Source: Methanomicrobiales archaeon
GTDB taxonomy: Archaea > Halobacteriota > Methanomicrobia > Methanomicrobiales > JACTUA01
Direction of reading: 5' to 3'
Length of the DNA stretch: 6,266 nucleotides
NCBI GenBank assembly: GCA_028678635.1
Contig: JAJRDC010000027.1
Coordinates: forward strand, 1 to 6,266
Made by a program: the position numbers and the translations under genes. How positions within the stretch are numbered: the stretch's first letter is position 1; each line of letters starts with the position of its first letter. This document shows, in pieces, positions 6,231 through 6,266 of this stretch. The notes below the pieces were generated by a model that saw nothing but the letters and a program-made list of their open reading frames with translations, made no database searches and was not told where the DNA came from.

Positions 6231-6239
6231 TATATTAAA
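6231..6239 (-). promoter_or_regulatory. TATA element of the ACT-domain gene
   Basis: On the minus strand this reads TTTAATATA, the best TATA-like match in the window. Its centre (6235) is 27 bp from the A of the ATG at 6208, so transcription should begin at or beside the start codon. No ribosome site precedes that ATG, in keeping with a leaderless mRNA. Confidence 0.65.
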
Positions 6240-6266
6240 GTACGTTGATGGTGGTTTTTGGGCATT

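Overview
The window is a gene-dense, GC-rich piece of an archaeal chromosome. Three proteins are diagnostic of archaea: transcription factor E alpha, the SPOUT tRNA (C56) 2'-O-methyltransferase and a COG2150-type ACT protein. A UPF0280/ApbE-like protein points to a methanogen. Protein wording and promoter style fit the Methanomicrobiales best; that placement is from recalled family sequences, not a search. No mobile element, CRISPR array, rRNA or tRNA was seen.

Layout, left to right. (1) Positions 1-1495, minus strand: the N-terminal 498 residues of a DUF255/YyaL-type thioredoxin-domain protein that runs off the left edge. (2) A 132-bp divergent spacer with a GC-rich hairpin. (3) 1628-2335, plus: UPF0280/ApbE-like protein. 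(4) 2356-2754, minus: small unrecognised protein, convergent with UPF0280 across a 20-bp gap; an imperfect inverted repeat covers both stop codons. (5) A 93-bp divergent promoter region with one clear TATA element and a 17-bp dyad. (6) 2848-5715, plus: a five-gene operon in which every junction overlaps: small winged-helix protein, tRNA C56 methyltransferase, COG2232-like ATP-grasp ligase, TFE alpha, HD-domain hydrolase. (7) 5708-6208, minus: ACT-domain regulator, overlapping the HD gene tail-to-tail by 8 bp, with its own TATA box near the right edge.

The operon joins an RNA polymerase initiation factor (TFE) to a tRNA modification enzyme, an ATP-dependent ligase of unknown substrate and an HD phosphohydrolase. 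Overlaps of 1, 4, 26 and 8 nt imply one transcript with translational coupling. The first gene encodes a probable small DNA-binding protein, and a perfect 6+6 bp dyad lies between its TATA box and start codon, so autoregulation is a reasonable but unproven reading. Two genes (2848 plus, 6208 minus) have a TATA element centred about 27 bp from the start codon, the geometry of leaderless archaeal mRNAs; this was used to choose their starts.

No clearly new multi-gene system is evident. The least explained items are the unrecognised 132-residue protein, the ATP-grasp ligase and the dyad in front of the operon.
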